Assembly (NCBI GenBank): GCA_963971405.1
Contig: OZ020493.1
Span: forward strand, 2,108,001 to 2,172,000
Reading direction: 5' to 3'
DNA: 64,000 bases
Source: Psococerastis gibbosa
Lineage: Eukaryota > Arthropoda > Insecta > Psocodea > Psocidae
Every line of letters begins with the position of its first letter. The stretch's first letter is position 1. Made by a program: the position numbers and the translations under genes. Below are positions 12,978 through 23,708 of this stretch, piece after piece. The notes below the pieces were generated by a model. It saw nothing but the letters and a program-made list of their open reading frames with translations, made no database searches and was not told where the DNA came from.

Positions 12978-13070
12978 AAAACTTATCACCCTTTTGACTG
13001 GCATATTAATTGAATTGAAACAGCCCACAACCGAGCAATATCGGACTCTTCTTTTGCTAGCTTTCGGCAT
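12978..13070 (-). CDS. Possible start of a THAP-type zinc-finger protein
   Basis: From the ATG at 13070 the minus strand reads MPKASKRRVRYCSVVGCFNS and continues for about ten residues. The Met-Pro start, basic run and CxVxGCxN spacing match the N-terminus of THAP (C2CH) zinc fingers. The remaining Cys and His of the finger are not visible in this frame, so an exon may end near 12980 or the gene may be decayed. About 390 bp upstream on this strand lies a 98-bp block with two CCAAT boxes. THAP domains occur in host transcription factors and in P-element-like transposases, and I cannot tell which this is. Confidence 0.35.
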
Positions 13071-13461
13071 TTTTCTACTAAAACTAAAATCTAAAATATA
13101 ATAGTGCCCAGTTGAAAATGCAAACAAAACAATTTCAGTAATGACTGGTAGGCTGGATGGCGTGCGTCCTTCAGTGATCAGTCCTTGATTTTGGACTATC
13201 TTTTTGAAAATAAGTTTCAAATTGAGATTTTAGTGATAGTTTCAGAATTTGTAAAAAAATCATTACAATTTTTAAAATACATTTTATTCCCATGAATATT
13301 TAATTTGACATTTAAATATTTACAAAAGAATTTAACTTGAGCTCTGTTGTTCAAGGAAAATGGACGGAGAAAAAATTTCCGCTGCGCGGCGTGGCGCTGC
13401 TATCGCGAACTGAATCCCTATCCCGGTGACGAGTCTAGTTATCTGTTGTCTATGGTTCGCA

Positions 13462-13559
13462 CATACGGCTAATTCGGTATAATTTACTCTAATTCTGCAG
13501 CCTCCTCATTGGTCCGAATTTCAGCCCCACCGATTGGGTGTCAAATCATAACATGATAT
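13462..13559 (-). repeat. 98-bp block with CCAAT boxes, inverted copy
   Basis: The reverse complement matches 16824-16921 with about two mismatches. Read on the minus strand it contains ACCCAATCGG and GACCAATGAG, two CCAAT-box matches. It may be a duplicated promoter segment or one arm of a long-terminal-inverted-repeat element of about 3.46 kb. Confidence 0.8.
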
Positions 13560-14367
13560 GTTCAATGATTTTAAATTTGTAAATGTTGGTCCATTCGGTT
13601 GGCGTCTTGGCGAATGGGGATTTTACTCTATCAACTCTATGGTTTTTACTCTTAGCTGGTTTAAATGGTGGCACCACTGCTGGCGTGGCGATCATCAACA
13701 AACATGGTGGATAGCCTTTTTGTATTGAATTGATTTCAGCTATATAATTTGTTAACCATTTTAACTTGAATACATCGATGCCTGGCCAATGTGTTGCATT
13801 TAAATTAAGCAGAAATGACCAATTTCGTTTCCAAAAAATTTAAAAGCAGGAACCGTTGTGGGTAAGGGCCATAAAGAGGAAAAATTGGAAGCCCACTCCA
13901 TATATAGTTCTAGTTCTGGCACTAGGAGACCCTCGTCCCTCTGTGAACTTGTGAAGAATTGTACCAAAACTACTTGAAAGTGTTCTAATGTAGAATGCGC
14001 ACGATAATAATAATAATAGAAATAGAAGAAAATAAAAGGGAAATGGTGTTTTATGAAATCGAATTAGCTTTTTATTTTTAATAGCCCGCTTCAAGTTTAT
14101 ATACGGTCAAACCCAATGTTCAATTGCATTTTCTGGGCATTTCCATTTTGGCGTCAGTAAACATTCAGTACGAAACTTAAACTTGAAAAACTTTGTGAAC
14201 GAATTCATAAACCAAACGTCAGTGCGTCGATCGACATGGAGCTGAAGCTATGATTCAAAATATTCTGACAATTGATGATTGATTGATGATTTATTTTTAA
14301 TTTTTAATAATTGTAATACACTAGGTAAACATTCTAAATTCTGTAAGAAGTTAATTCAAACCTGTTT
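13560..14367. other. No gene recognised
   Basis: Mixed AT-rich sequence. A minus-strand frame near 13840-14094 is open but contains no recognisable domain. Confidence 0.4.
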
Positions 14368-14890
14368 TTTTCATTGGCGTAAATAGGGGGTCCTGGGGCC
14401 ACCCGTAGTCCCCCCCCCCCTCAAGATTTGTGGTGACAAAGATGTTATGGAGGCGAAAGTGAAACGCATAGTATCCACAATAACAAAAGGGAAATTAATT
14501 CATCCATCATATTGACTAAGCATACTTACACAAAAATATATTATTCGAAATACTTACTACGCCATTATTTGAGACCTATTTTTTTCAAATTTTTTCTTCG
14601 GGGGAGACCCCCAGGCCCCCCTCACCGGTAGGTTTATTCGTCGGTAAAATCTCAAGTCTCAACTGTACTGCTTGCAACATGCGTAAAATCTCACTAATTT
14701 GGGCCCATTTATCAATTTTTATCTCCCGGGGAGACCCCCGGGCCCCCCATTCTCCAAGGTATAATATGCGTAAAACCTCACTAATTTGGGCCTGTTTATC
14801 TTTTTTTTTTCTCCGGCGGATCAAAGTCTTGGAGTCCTAAAGTCCCCCCTCCCCCAGAAATTTTGGCCATTTATGCCAATGGCTTTTTGT
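14368..14890. repeat. GC-rich inverted-repeat element related to the local minisatellite
   Basis: It is bounded by inverted arms: CATTGGCGTAAATAGG on the left and its relative CCATTTATGCCAATGG on the right. Inside are units in reverse orientation (GGGGAGACCCCCGGGCCCCCC, then TGCGTAAAACCTCACTAATTTGGG). These are the reverse of units in 15350-16250 and 22320-22680. It is non-coding, with C-runs near 14408. Confidence 0.6.
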
Positions 14891-15800
14891 GTTAGCCTTT
14901 TTAAAAGCAGCAACTTAGTATGGACAAGGCGTACAAGAGTCTAAGGTGTTGCATAGTTAAAAATACTAAAACAAAGTTTCCTCAGGAGGTAAATCCAACA
15001 GTACAATTTCCGTCGTATTTGGGGGGGAGGGGGTCACCTCTCCGATTTGCCCCCCCCCCCCCAGACTTTTTCAAAACTGGGCGCCCCTGATATCTTACAC
15101 CATATACACATCAATAATAATTGTTGTTTGAAGCCCAGTTGAGTGATAATATCCTAATAGCGTCTTCAGTTTTCCCCAGTTGAGTGTTGACCCAGTTATG
15201 TCCGTCTTCAACGCATAACCTTTCAACTGGATTGCATAAGGTTTGCTAAGGGTACGGTAAGCCTGGCAGATTTATTTTTCAAAAAACCGGGAGGTTTCAG
15301 TTTGGCTTATACAGTATACACTATACCTATTTTTCTTTTATTTTTGACATATAGAGGGCCTCCACGGGGAAATCCGTTCTCACGGACGTACGCAGCTTTT
15401 AAGCATTTATTTAGATTTGACAGGCGACGAATATACAATTGTACACAAGGGGGCCCAGGGGTCTCCCCCGGTAGATTGTTTTTTTTAATTGGCTTTAATT
15501 AATGAGGTTTTAGGCACTTCGATAGCAGTAACGTTCAGATTTTAATAGTGGGGTTTGACAGGCGAAAAATACAACTGCTCACAAGGTCTCCCCCGGTAGA
15601 ATTTTTTTAGAAAAGTTGGCTTAAATTAATATGGTTTTACGCATTTAGTTAGCAGTAACGTTCAGATTTTATAGGCGATAAATATAGTCCCTATTAGTGG
15701 CTAACAAGGGGGCTCGGGGGTCTCCCTCGGTAGAAAAATTTGTACAACTTGGCTTAAATTAATGGGGTTTTACGCATATTCATAAATCATAGCAGTAACT

Positions 15801-15945
15801 GAATAAAGAACCAGTAGAATAGAAAAGTATATAAAATAATAGAAATAGTAGAATTGTAAGTTCACTTTCATTTCGACCACGGCCCACCAGCCCGGATTCT
15901 ACTGGTTCTTCATTCGACTCCGGCCGTGAAAGCCTTTGCAGTTAC
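15801..15945 (-). mobile_element. Short foldback retroposon, copy 1, with target duplication
   Basis: The flanks repeat ATAGCAGTAACT (15789-15800 and 15946-15957), within a minisatellite unit. The element shares AAGAACCAGTAGAAT, ACCACGGCCC, CCGGATTCTACTGGTTCTTC and a CTCCGGCCGTGAAAGCCTTT segment with the copy at 23014-23147. The left inverted arm is more decayed here. Confidence 0.8.
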
Positions 15946-16099
15946 ATAGCAGTAACTTTTAGATTTTAAAGGCGAAAAATACAATTGCACATAAGGGGGC
16001 CCGGGGGTCTCCCCCGGTTGCAATTTTTTGAAAAATTGGCTAGATGTGGGGGTTTTCCGCATTTTGATAGCAGCGACGTTCAGATTTTACATGCGACGA

Positions 16100-16260
16100 A
16101 TTAAGCAGGTAGTTTGAAACAATGAGGGCCGGGGGTCTCCCCCGGTTGAAATTTTTTGAAAAACAGGCCTCAAATAGTGGGGTTGATTGATTGATTGATT
16201 GATTGATAGCAGTAACGTTAATTAGAATTTACTGGCGATGAATACAATTGCACACAATTC
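16100..16260 (+). repeat. Last minisatellite unit with a GATT tetranucleotide run
   Basis: The final GC-rich unit runs into TGATTGATTGATTGATTGAT at about 16183-16206, an expanded tetranucleotide inside the usual unit sequence. Confidence 0.6.
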
Positions 16261-16448
16261 GATTATAATTTATACTTAATCGTAAATTACATCACTCAAT
16301 TTCATGTCTTAGAAAAACAGGGAGATTTTCCGGGACTTTTTCCAAAACCGGGAGATTACGGCCTCCCAACAATATTCACCCGGGAGCCGGGAGATAGGGC
16401 TGAAAACCAGGAGCCTCCCGGGTAAACTGGGAGGTAAGGCAGGCTTAG

Positions 16449-16823
16449 CTAAGGGAGCCGTCTATTTCACCTTGGTGGGTCACGATCAAAGATGAATTGT
16501 AATAATGTCTTAGGTCACTTAGCTTAACGTAATGGGATACCTATCACCGTGTCTAGAGACACAGTTGTGTCTCACCAAAAGTCTACGAATGAATGGGGCC
16601 TATCCAGTGCATTGAGCGACACCTGGGCTTCTAATTTTTTGCCTAGTAGTTGTTATATTGCAAAGCACTGATATATATATATATATACATCGCTATAATA
16701 TAGTTTCAAGGACCTTTATAAATTAAAGTAGAATAATAATTCGATATAAGCAATGCTCATGCTATAAACAAGTAAACAACAACAACATAGCAGAAGACCT
16801 ACATCAGAAATCACATTATGGAT
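16449..16823. other. No gene recognised
   Basis: Intergenic sequence upstream of the CCAAT block, with a TA dinucleotide run at about 16671-16686. Confidence 0.4.
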
Positions 16824-16921
16824 ATATCATGTTATGAATTGACACCCAATCGGTGGGGCTGAAATTCGGACCAATGAGGAGGCTGCAGAATTAGAGTAAA
16901 TTATACCGAAGTAGCCGTATG
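16824..16921 (+). promoter_or_regulatory. CCAAT-box block upstream of the HP1-like gene
   Basis: The forward strand has GACACCCAATCGG (about 16841) and GGACCAATGAGG (about 16868), spaced about 20 bp apart. Paired CCAAT boxes fit an NF-Y-type proximal promoter. The HP1-like ATG lies 664 bp downstream, of which 591 bp is a later hAT-like insertion, so the original distance was about 65 bp. An inverted copy lies at 13462-13559. Promoter function is inference; the block could instead be a transposon terminus. Confidence 0.45.
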
Positions 16922-17512
16922 TAGGGATCCAAATTTTTACAAATGTATCGATTCTTGTATCGATACCGGCATTGAATGGAAGGTATTGATACTGGTATTG
17001 TATTGAAAGAAAGGGATCGATACCATGAGGTATTGGTATCGAATGGAATGCCAGCTCGCAGGGTTGCATCCATGGACCCAGGGTATCAAGGGGCCTTTGA
17101 AAAATTCTGGTAACTTCTTTAATTAAATAAATATTCTAAAATAACCATTAACTATAATGTTAGACGCATATGACTAAAAATAACTTAAATTCAATATTAA
17201 AAAAAAATTGGGGAATTGCAAATTACAATTGCTAAAGAATCAGGCCCGCAAAATTAACCTAGACCAACCTCTATACTTAGCGTACGAAAGAACACTCACA
17301 CAGCAGGTTGGTGACTATTTTAAAAATTAAAAATTAAAAAAAAAATAGCGTTAAAAAGTTTAGTTGTGTGGTAGGTATTATTTGATTCAATACCAGCAAA
17401 TAGGTATCGATACCTGCAAGTATTGAATGAAAAGTATCGGGTACCAATACCAGTGGTATCGAAAGACAAGTATCGATACTAGTATTATATCAGTAGTATC
17501 GTTGGATCCCTA
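16922..17512. mobile_element. hAT-like non-autonomous element (MITE)
   Basis: Terminal inverted repeats TAGGGATCCAA/TTGGATCCCTA are flanked by an exact 8-bp target duplication GCCGTATG (16914-16921 and 17513-17520). An 8-bp duplication and a short TAGGG-type terminus are characteristic of hAT transposons. The interior is non-coding and filled with variants of GGTATCGATACC, concentrated at both ends (about 16943-17050 and 17395-17500), which form many small palindromes. Confidence 0.88.
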
Positions 17513-17584
17513 GCCGTATGTTGCGTTCGCCATTTCGAATTTCGAGGAAGTTGTTCGTGAACTCAGCTTATTATTCTGCCGGCA

Positions 17585-17789
17585 ATGTGTTTCGGAAAGT
17601 CATCAGGCAAGTATGCTGATGAAGGATGCAAAAAAAAGGAGGAGGCGGAGTATCATGTTGAAAAAATTTTACTCAAACGAGTAAGATGTGGAGTGGTGGA
17701 ATATTACATAAAATGGGAGGGTTACTCAGATGTCGAGAACCCATGGGAGTCTGAAGATGATCGACCTGCCAATAAGAAGGAAATTTTAG
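17585..17789 (+). CDS. HP1: HP1-like protein, exon 1 (chromodomain)
   Basis: The exon encodes 68 codons plus one base. A short basic N-terminus precedes a chromodomain: EYHVEKIL, then VEYYIKWEGYSDVENPWES. The aromatic-cage positions of HP1 chromodomains are present (Tyr of EYHVEK, Trp and Tyr of KWEGY), so methyl-lysine binding (H3K9me in the family) is plausible. The C-terminal helix usual after NTWEP is shortened or diverged (DRPANKKEIL). The first in-frame ATG is at 17585. The exon ends at the donor TTTTAG|GTAAAT (phase 1), which fits the acceptor at 23182. It is clearly host-like, not a transposon chromodomain, because the partner exon is a chromo-shadow domain. Confidence 0.85.
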
Positions 17790-17834
17790 GTAAATGTGAC
17801 AATTTATTGCTTTCCAATTTAAACATAGTAGCAT

Positions 17835-19310
17835 AAGGAAAGCTTTGTGATGGTTGAAATTTTAGATTCCGAGATTTCAACGGATTTACACGTTTTGCGG
17901 TCCCAGAAACCCAAAAGTGTTTTTTAAGAAATGTCTGTCTGTCGCTCTGTCTGTCTGTCTCCTCATCGATTTTTGGGCAAACTACTAGGTCGTTTTTTAT
18001 GAAATTTAGCATCCCACAAAAATCATACCTCGGGACCATTTTTTATTTTATTTTGGGCTAACCCAATTTGGGGGGTTTAATTCTAAAAAAAAACACGTCT
18101 AAAACAATTATTTCTCAAAAACGGCTCCAACGATTTCCTTTAAATTCACATATAGTGTAGTCGTTATTAATGTTAACAAAATGCGAGGGGTCACTTGCCC
18201 CTTGATTGTTATAAATTTTAATGAAAAATGACTAAAAAATAATATTTCTGCGAAATTGAGTAACAAAACCAGACAGGTTGCTTTCCCAAAAAACTATTTG
18301 GTTTTGTGCAATTTTTTTTTTTTTAATGATAGAAAATTAACGCTCAAACGCATTGCGTGCCCTGCCATTATGGCCAAACCGGAGGGGGTCACGGGTCTGG
18401 CCTGGAAATGACTTTGCCGGGAGTTCCTAATACACGTTTTAAACTGCAGGGGCATAATAATAATCGATAGGAGGGACTAGTATACGCGTAGACATGCTTA
18501 CGCTATCAAGCCAAACTAAAATTACTATTACTATATGTCTCAACTATTTTTGCATGAAGCATTTAAAAACATACCTCTTAGAACATTTTTACGTGCCCCA
18601 CAGGGAAGAAAAACCTCCAACTTTTGTAATTAAAAGCATATGCCTTGAAATATGAACACTCAATTTGACAGTAAAGCGCCAGCAATAGGTAAAACTGCAG
18701 TTATTCGAAATAATAAAAAGTAAAATACGGAACAGGTACGCGCCGCGGGGCATTGTTTATAAACTGGATATTCAACCATCCCGTGGCTAGAGACCGTTAT
18801 AAATATGGCTGCTAGTGTAGCCTGCACAAGTTAAGTACGCAATTCGGCGGGGGAAATAGCCTGCACAAGCAAACTACTAAACTACAGAGTTTTTGACCGG
18901 GTCCAGGTATCCACTCTGCTATGCTGCAGAGTGTGTAAGACTTCGATATTTTTTGCGTTGGTACTTATCTCTGATAGTTGGCTTATGGTTAACGGGTGCC
19001 TCGTAAGGCATATTATGGCTCCCGCCGCTCCAGTTCTATTATATTTCTATGCATTCAACGCTCAACGTTCAAGGTCAAAAGTCTCCGGTTCGGCCTTATT
19101 ACTGTGTGGTAATTTGTTAGTCTGACCTATATTGAATTCACCTCACCTCCAGTGACGTCAGGTGGACACCCCCCCCCCCTGAGATATCCGTCTAAAATGA
19201 AACCATAGGAAAATTATTTACCATTCCTATTACTCATTTTTTCCATCTACTAATTGATAAATTGGAGAGCATGTTCCAGTAAACTCGGACCGGTTCTTCA
19301 ATTTAGTAAC
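17835..19310 (+). repeat. Long interspersed repeat, fullest copy
   Basis: It starts ATAAGGAAAGCTTTGTGATGG and includes a TGTC-rich run (17930-17962) and CAAAAACGGCTCCAACGATT. A middle block carries GGAGGGGGTCACG and ACATTTTTACGTGCCCCACA. It ends with ACCTCACCTCCAGTGACGTC, a C-run, and CTCGGACCGGTTCTT. Relatives: 32878-33660 (lacks the middle block), 46505-47180 (inverted, blocks in a different order) and the split copy around the gypsy element. A short frame in the middle block reads EHFYVPHREEKPPTFV in both long copies. Confidence 0.75.
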
Positions 19311-20130
19311 GCGGCTATAAATCCACATGCTAATTTCTCATCAATAATTGACAGAAATATCACAAATATTAAATTATGTATTTACTTCTGTGCACCTTCA
19401 ATAATGCACATCTTTCCTACAGAATTATGTCAATAACCTGCTGTGATTGAGGGCTCCAGTGCCAATTATAGCACCCAAGATTAACTTATGGAGAATCCTC
19501 GCCCTGATTATCGATAGTTTGGCTGGATTGAGCATTATTTTCCGCCATAAATATTTTTGAATTTTCAACAACTTAAGTTAATAATCTCCACCCAAATAAC
19601 AGCTAATAGTATACATCATTATAATTCATAATATCAACAAAACAAACTCTTATGTCGTCGTAAAATAAGTAAATAAATAATTAATAAATAAGGACTTTTT
19701 TGTTCTATTACTAAGCCAATTAAATAAAAGTGGGTGCGCGTACTTATGTACGCGCGTGAGAAGTTATACTTAAAATAGTTTTTAATTGCATGCAAATAAT
19801 TAATTACAATAAAATAATAAAATTTTGTAAATATTAAATAACCAATAATAAATATTTAACATTAATAATTTAGGTAAAATTCTGTTTGAGCTACCCCTAA
19901 TGAAATCGCAAAAACCTGTCGGTTCCTTAATTGAAAAGAAGTCAAAATGTGAAAAAATGAAATGTCGGACAAGAATAGTTATTTAATTATATCAAATTAA
20001 AAGTGTCCTTTTATGAATATTGAAAAATGGAAGTGCGGTCAGATTTGTTAACAATTCGGTTTCGATTTTTTGGGGCCCATTATTATTTTATATGTTGCCA
20101 TGCCTGCAATGTTTTCAAACTTCTCAAACT
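19311..20130. other. Intronic AT-rich DNA with a SINE scrap
   Basis: Around 19640-19715 the sequence ATAAGGACTTTTTTGTTCTATTACTAAGCC matches the 3' end of the SINE family seen at 26073, 36843 and 59975. Nothing else was recognised. Confidence 0.5.
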
Positions 20131-20164
20131 TTTAGGAAAAGCCCTAATTTTGACAATTTTTATT

Positions 20165-20420
20165 ATCTGAGAATTTTTAGTGGAAGGAACGTATCAGAGG
20201 CAATGCTTGAAATGGAAGTTGTATCACAAATGGAAAAATATCCTTCCACAACGATTTGCATGTAAGGTACACGTCTAAAATGCAAGTGAATGGGGGTACC
20301 CATTGCTCATGAGAATTTTTAGTGGAAGGAACATATCAGAGGCGTGCAAATGAAACACTCCTTGCGTGAAATGGAAGTGGTATCGCAAAGGAAAGTTATC
20401 CTTCCATAACCATTTTCGTC
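20165..20420 (+). repeat. Imperfect tandem duplication
   Basis: GAGAATTTTTAGTGGAAGGAAC, AGAGGC, GAAATGGAAGT and TATCCTTCCA occur in the same order at about 20169-20255 and again at about 20308-20415. The copies are diverged. Confidence 0.65.
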
Positions 20421-21350
20421 CAACTTCACCAAATTGACCTAACGACATTATGAAATAATAATATATCTAGAGAACACTTATTAAACTAAGCACTAAACAG
20501 GACTTACATAAACTACATATCAATAGAAAAGAAAAAATATTATAATTTGCAACAGACATTATAAACACGAACGAGGACCGCATGGATAAACTATAAAGTA
20601 TTAGGGGACTAGGGGTTGCCAACCTGCCAAACCTACATCAAAATCAGAATGAACCTCTTTCATACGTATATAGAAATCCAGGCAAATGGCGTCAAATCCC
20701 AGTGTATTAATTGGTTGGGTATGTACCTGAGAATGGGCCCAAAAAATCTAAAAGGCCCCTGCATAAACAGTGTGAACTGTGATTGTATGATATTCATCCG
20801 CTGGTTTTGACGCAGATGCAATAATTTAACAATTTGTCTTTAAATAAATAATAATTAAGGTAAGATTGTGGAAATTAGATTGCTTTTATGCTTTGTTTTA
20901 GCTTCTCCCCCATTTATTCGCCCTGCCCAAAGCCCCACCACTTTCCTGCCCCCATGGGGCTGGCTGTAAACAGCCTGACTATAAAGCCAGGCGGGGTAGC
21001 TCAAACATAGTTTTACCATAATTTAATAATATTTAGTGTTAATTATATTACATAAAAATATTTTAATTTATATCAAGAAATAATACGTACGGATAGTTAA
21101 CCTCAATTATATTGGAGCATTTGAAAAAGTATATAAGCATAATTTTTATTTTATTTTATTTTTTTAATATTCACGAATAGTTTAATAATATCAATCAAAA
21201 TATTCAATTTAAATCAATACTGATTTTATAATTTATTAACTCATATATAAATCGCACTTGTATGAAAGTAAAACACGTGTGTCGTGTTGTGAATGTAGAA
21301 ACTAGAAACATGTTGATAAATTATAAATATGAAAACAGTAAGGCACTATA
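20421..21350. other. Intronic DNA, nothing recognised
   Basis: AT-rich sequence with a C-rich patch at about 20907-20950. No frame or repeat structure stands out. Confidence 0.4.
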
Positions 21351-21356
21351 TACCCA

Positions 21357-21588
21357 GGCATTGTCATCCGCCATTTTGTATCCTATAATTCCTATATGGT
21401 AAGAATTGTAAGAAAGTAAAAGATTGAAAAAAACTAAAACACTTAAACACTTCCCTTATTGGTAGAACGTTTTTTAAAAATAATAATTCATAAATAACGA
21501 TGAATTTCTAAAAATAAATCCGTAAACACCCAAAGCTTTGCTTATAGACCCGACTTAAAATGGATACAAAATGGCGGATGACAATACC
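21357..21588. mobile_element. Short MITE with about 27-bp inverted ends
   Basis: Left end GGCATTGTCATCCGCCATTT with TGTATCC, and right end GGATAC with AAAATGGCGGATGACAATACC, are inverted complements. The interior is about 180 bp, AT-rich and non-coding. No certain target duplication. Confidence 0.7.
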
Positions 21589-21944
21589 TGTCTAGAAAAC
21601 AGTGATCAGAGGTGACTAGTGTACCAACATGCGCGACTAATATCGAGGTTCTATTTCTATTTTGTTAGCAGCTTCATTCTGTGAATTTTTGTGTTGCAGA
21701 TGCGCGCGCATCTTCAAAATTCACTCTCATCATTTTTTCATAACGCGCCTAAAGAAGTAAAACTTAAAAAAGTGATACGATATGCTTCTCCATAAGTTAA
21801 TGGCCGAAGTTATTTTAACGAATTGGCCTTCAATTTTTTCTTCAGTTTTTTCCAGGTCTACTTTTATATTTTAATCTGCATGACCATCACTGTAAAAGAA
21901 CCCGAACCCGAACCCATTTCCTTAACTCGCCCCGGTCGGATGCA

Positions 21945-22650
21945 AAAAACCGGGAGGTTTCAGTTTGGCTCATACAGTATATACTATATTTTTCTTTTTT
22001 TTTCGACATCTAGGGCCAAGTAGCTTCAAGAATATTGGCATCATTCGATAAACTGGGTAGGCTTCAATGTAAAATTTAAATTTTCGTAAAACTTCTTGTT
22101 CGTTAATGAAACTTATAGTGTTAGTAAAAGACTCCGCAAAAAGTAGGCTACTGTATTTTTTTGCTTAAAGGCCTATAGTTAACTTAAAATGTGTATACAC
22201 ACGGTGGCGGATTTCCCATTTTCAATGTGGTTATAGCTCTCTCATTCGTTCACAAATAGAGACCCTCCACGATCTCATGTACGTACGCAGCTTCTAAAAA
22301 TTTAGATTTGACAGGCGATGAATACAATTGCACACGCGGGAGGACCCGGTAGAAAAATTTGGAAAAATTGGCTTAAATTAATGGGGTTTTACATATTTCG
22401 ATAGCAGAAACGTTCAGATTTTACAGGTGATGAATATACTAGAAGTTGCAAACAAGGGGGCCTGGGGTTCTCCCCCGGTAGAAAAATTTGAAAAACCTGG
22501 CTTAAATTAATGTGGTTTTAGGCATTTCGATAGCAGTAACGGTCAGATTTTACAGGTGATGAATATACTAGTAGTTGCAAACAAGGGGGCCCGGGGGTCT
22601 CCCCCGGTAGAAAAATTTGAAAAACCTGGATGGCGTAAACAAATGGGGTT
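21945..22650 (+). repeat. Second block of palindromic GC-rich minisatellite units
   Basis: It carries the same leader as 15285 (ACCGGGAGGTTTCAGTTTGG, then ACAGTATA). Three or more units follow, with GGGCCTGGGGTTCTCCCCCGG-type cores near 22340, 22455 and 22580, then TTAAATTAATG, TTTCGATAGCAG and GTTCAGATTTTACAGG blocks. It lies in the HP1-like intron. Confidence 0.7.
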
Positions 22651-23013
22651 ATAGGCATTTAGTAAGAAAGACTAAAACAAAAGGTGCATAAATTATTGAT
22701 AGAATATTGACATGTAGCCGGCTTGCTGAAAAGGGAATACATATATGTTAACGTAAACCATTCTGTGCTTTATAATGTTGGAACTCAGTGTCCCCAAACA
22801 AGTGAAAAAAAGGTTCACAACAAATTATTTGCCTGATGTAGAAATAGTGTCCAACAATCGTGATTGTTAAGATATGGCGCAATTAAGGGCAAAATTACAC
22901 ATTCTAAGGTTATAACCATTTCTCCAAGATATGCCGGTGGCTATGGATTTTCATTAGGTCGGAGAACAGTGCCTTTTTGTACCATTTCAGTATATATGAA
23001 AATGCCTGATTTA

Positions 23014-23391
<378 letters not shown>

Positions 23392-23578
23392 TTTAGTTTT
23401 TAACATTAGTTTTAAGAGCTCTATATACGGTGAGAAACTCCACTTTATCGCATTATTGTATGTTTCATAGCATAATTTAACTACATTAATTATTATTTAG
23501 ACACAGTATACAGTATACTTGATTGTGGATTCTGGATTGTGTTCGGTTGATGGGCTACAGTGAATTTAAAAAAATAAT

Positions 23579-23584
23579 AATAAA
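23579..23584 (+). promoter_or_regulatory. Candidate polyadenylation signal of the HP1-like gene
   Basis: AATAAA lies 188 bp after the HP1-like stop codon and before the next LINE begins. Confidence 0.4.
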
Positions 23585-23708
23585 ATTGTGTTTGGATATT
23601 TTAAAAGGTACGATGTCACAAATCGTAGTTTAAAGGAGGCCTTTTTAATGGTGTTTTGATTACGTCGACATAGAAATATTTTTTCTTCTTTATTTTCATT
23701 TTTCTGGA

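Larger units (their letters stand above)
15257..16448 (+). repeat. Element built of palindromic GC-rich minisatellite units
   Basis: The unit is roughly 115-135 bp: GGGGGCCCGGGGGTCTCCCCC, then GGTAGAAAAATTTG, then CTTAAATTAATGGGGTTTTA, then a GATAGCAGTAACGTTCAGA block and an AGGCGATGAATACAATTGC block. GC-rich cores are near 15450, 15590, 15705, 16000 and 16128. The ends look weakly inverted (TAAGCCTGGC at 15257, GGCAGGCTTA at 16439). The flanks carry ACCGGGAGGTTTCAGTTTGG, also seen at 21950. A 145-bp retroposon interrupts it at 15801. Confidence 0.7.

Noticed and set aside
12664-13101. 145-codon forward ORF as a membrane protein gene
   Set aside because: Composition is that of random AT-rich frames, no family is recognised, and it is antisense to a better THAP-like candidate.
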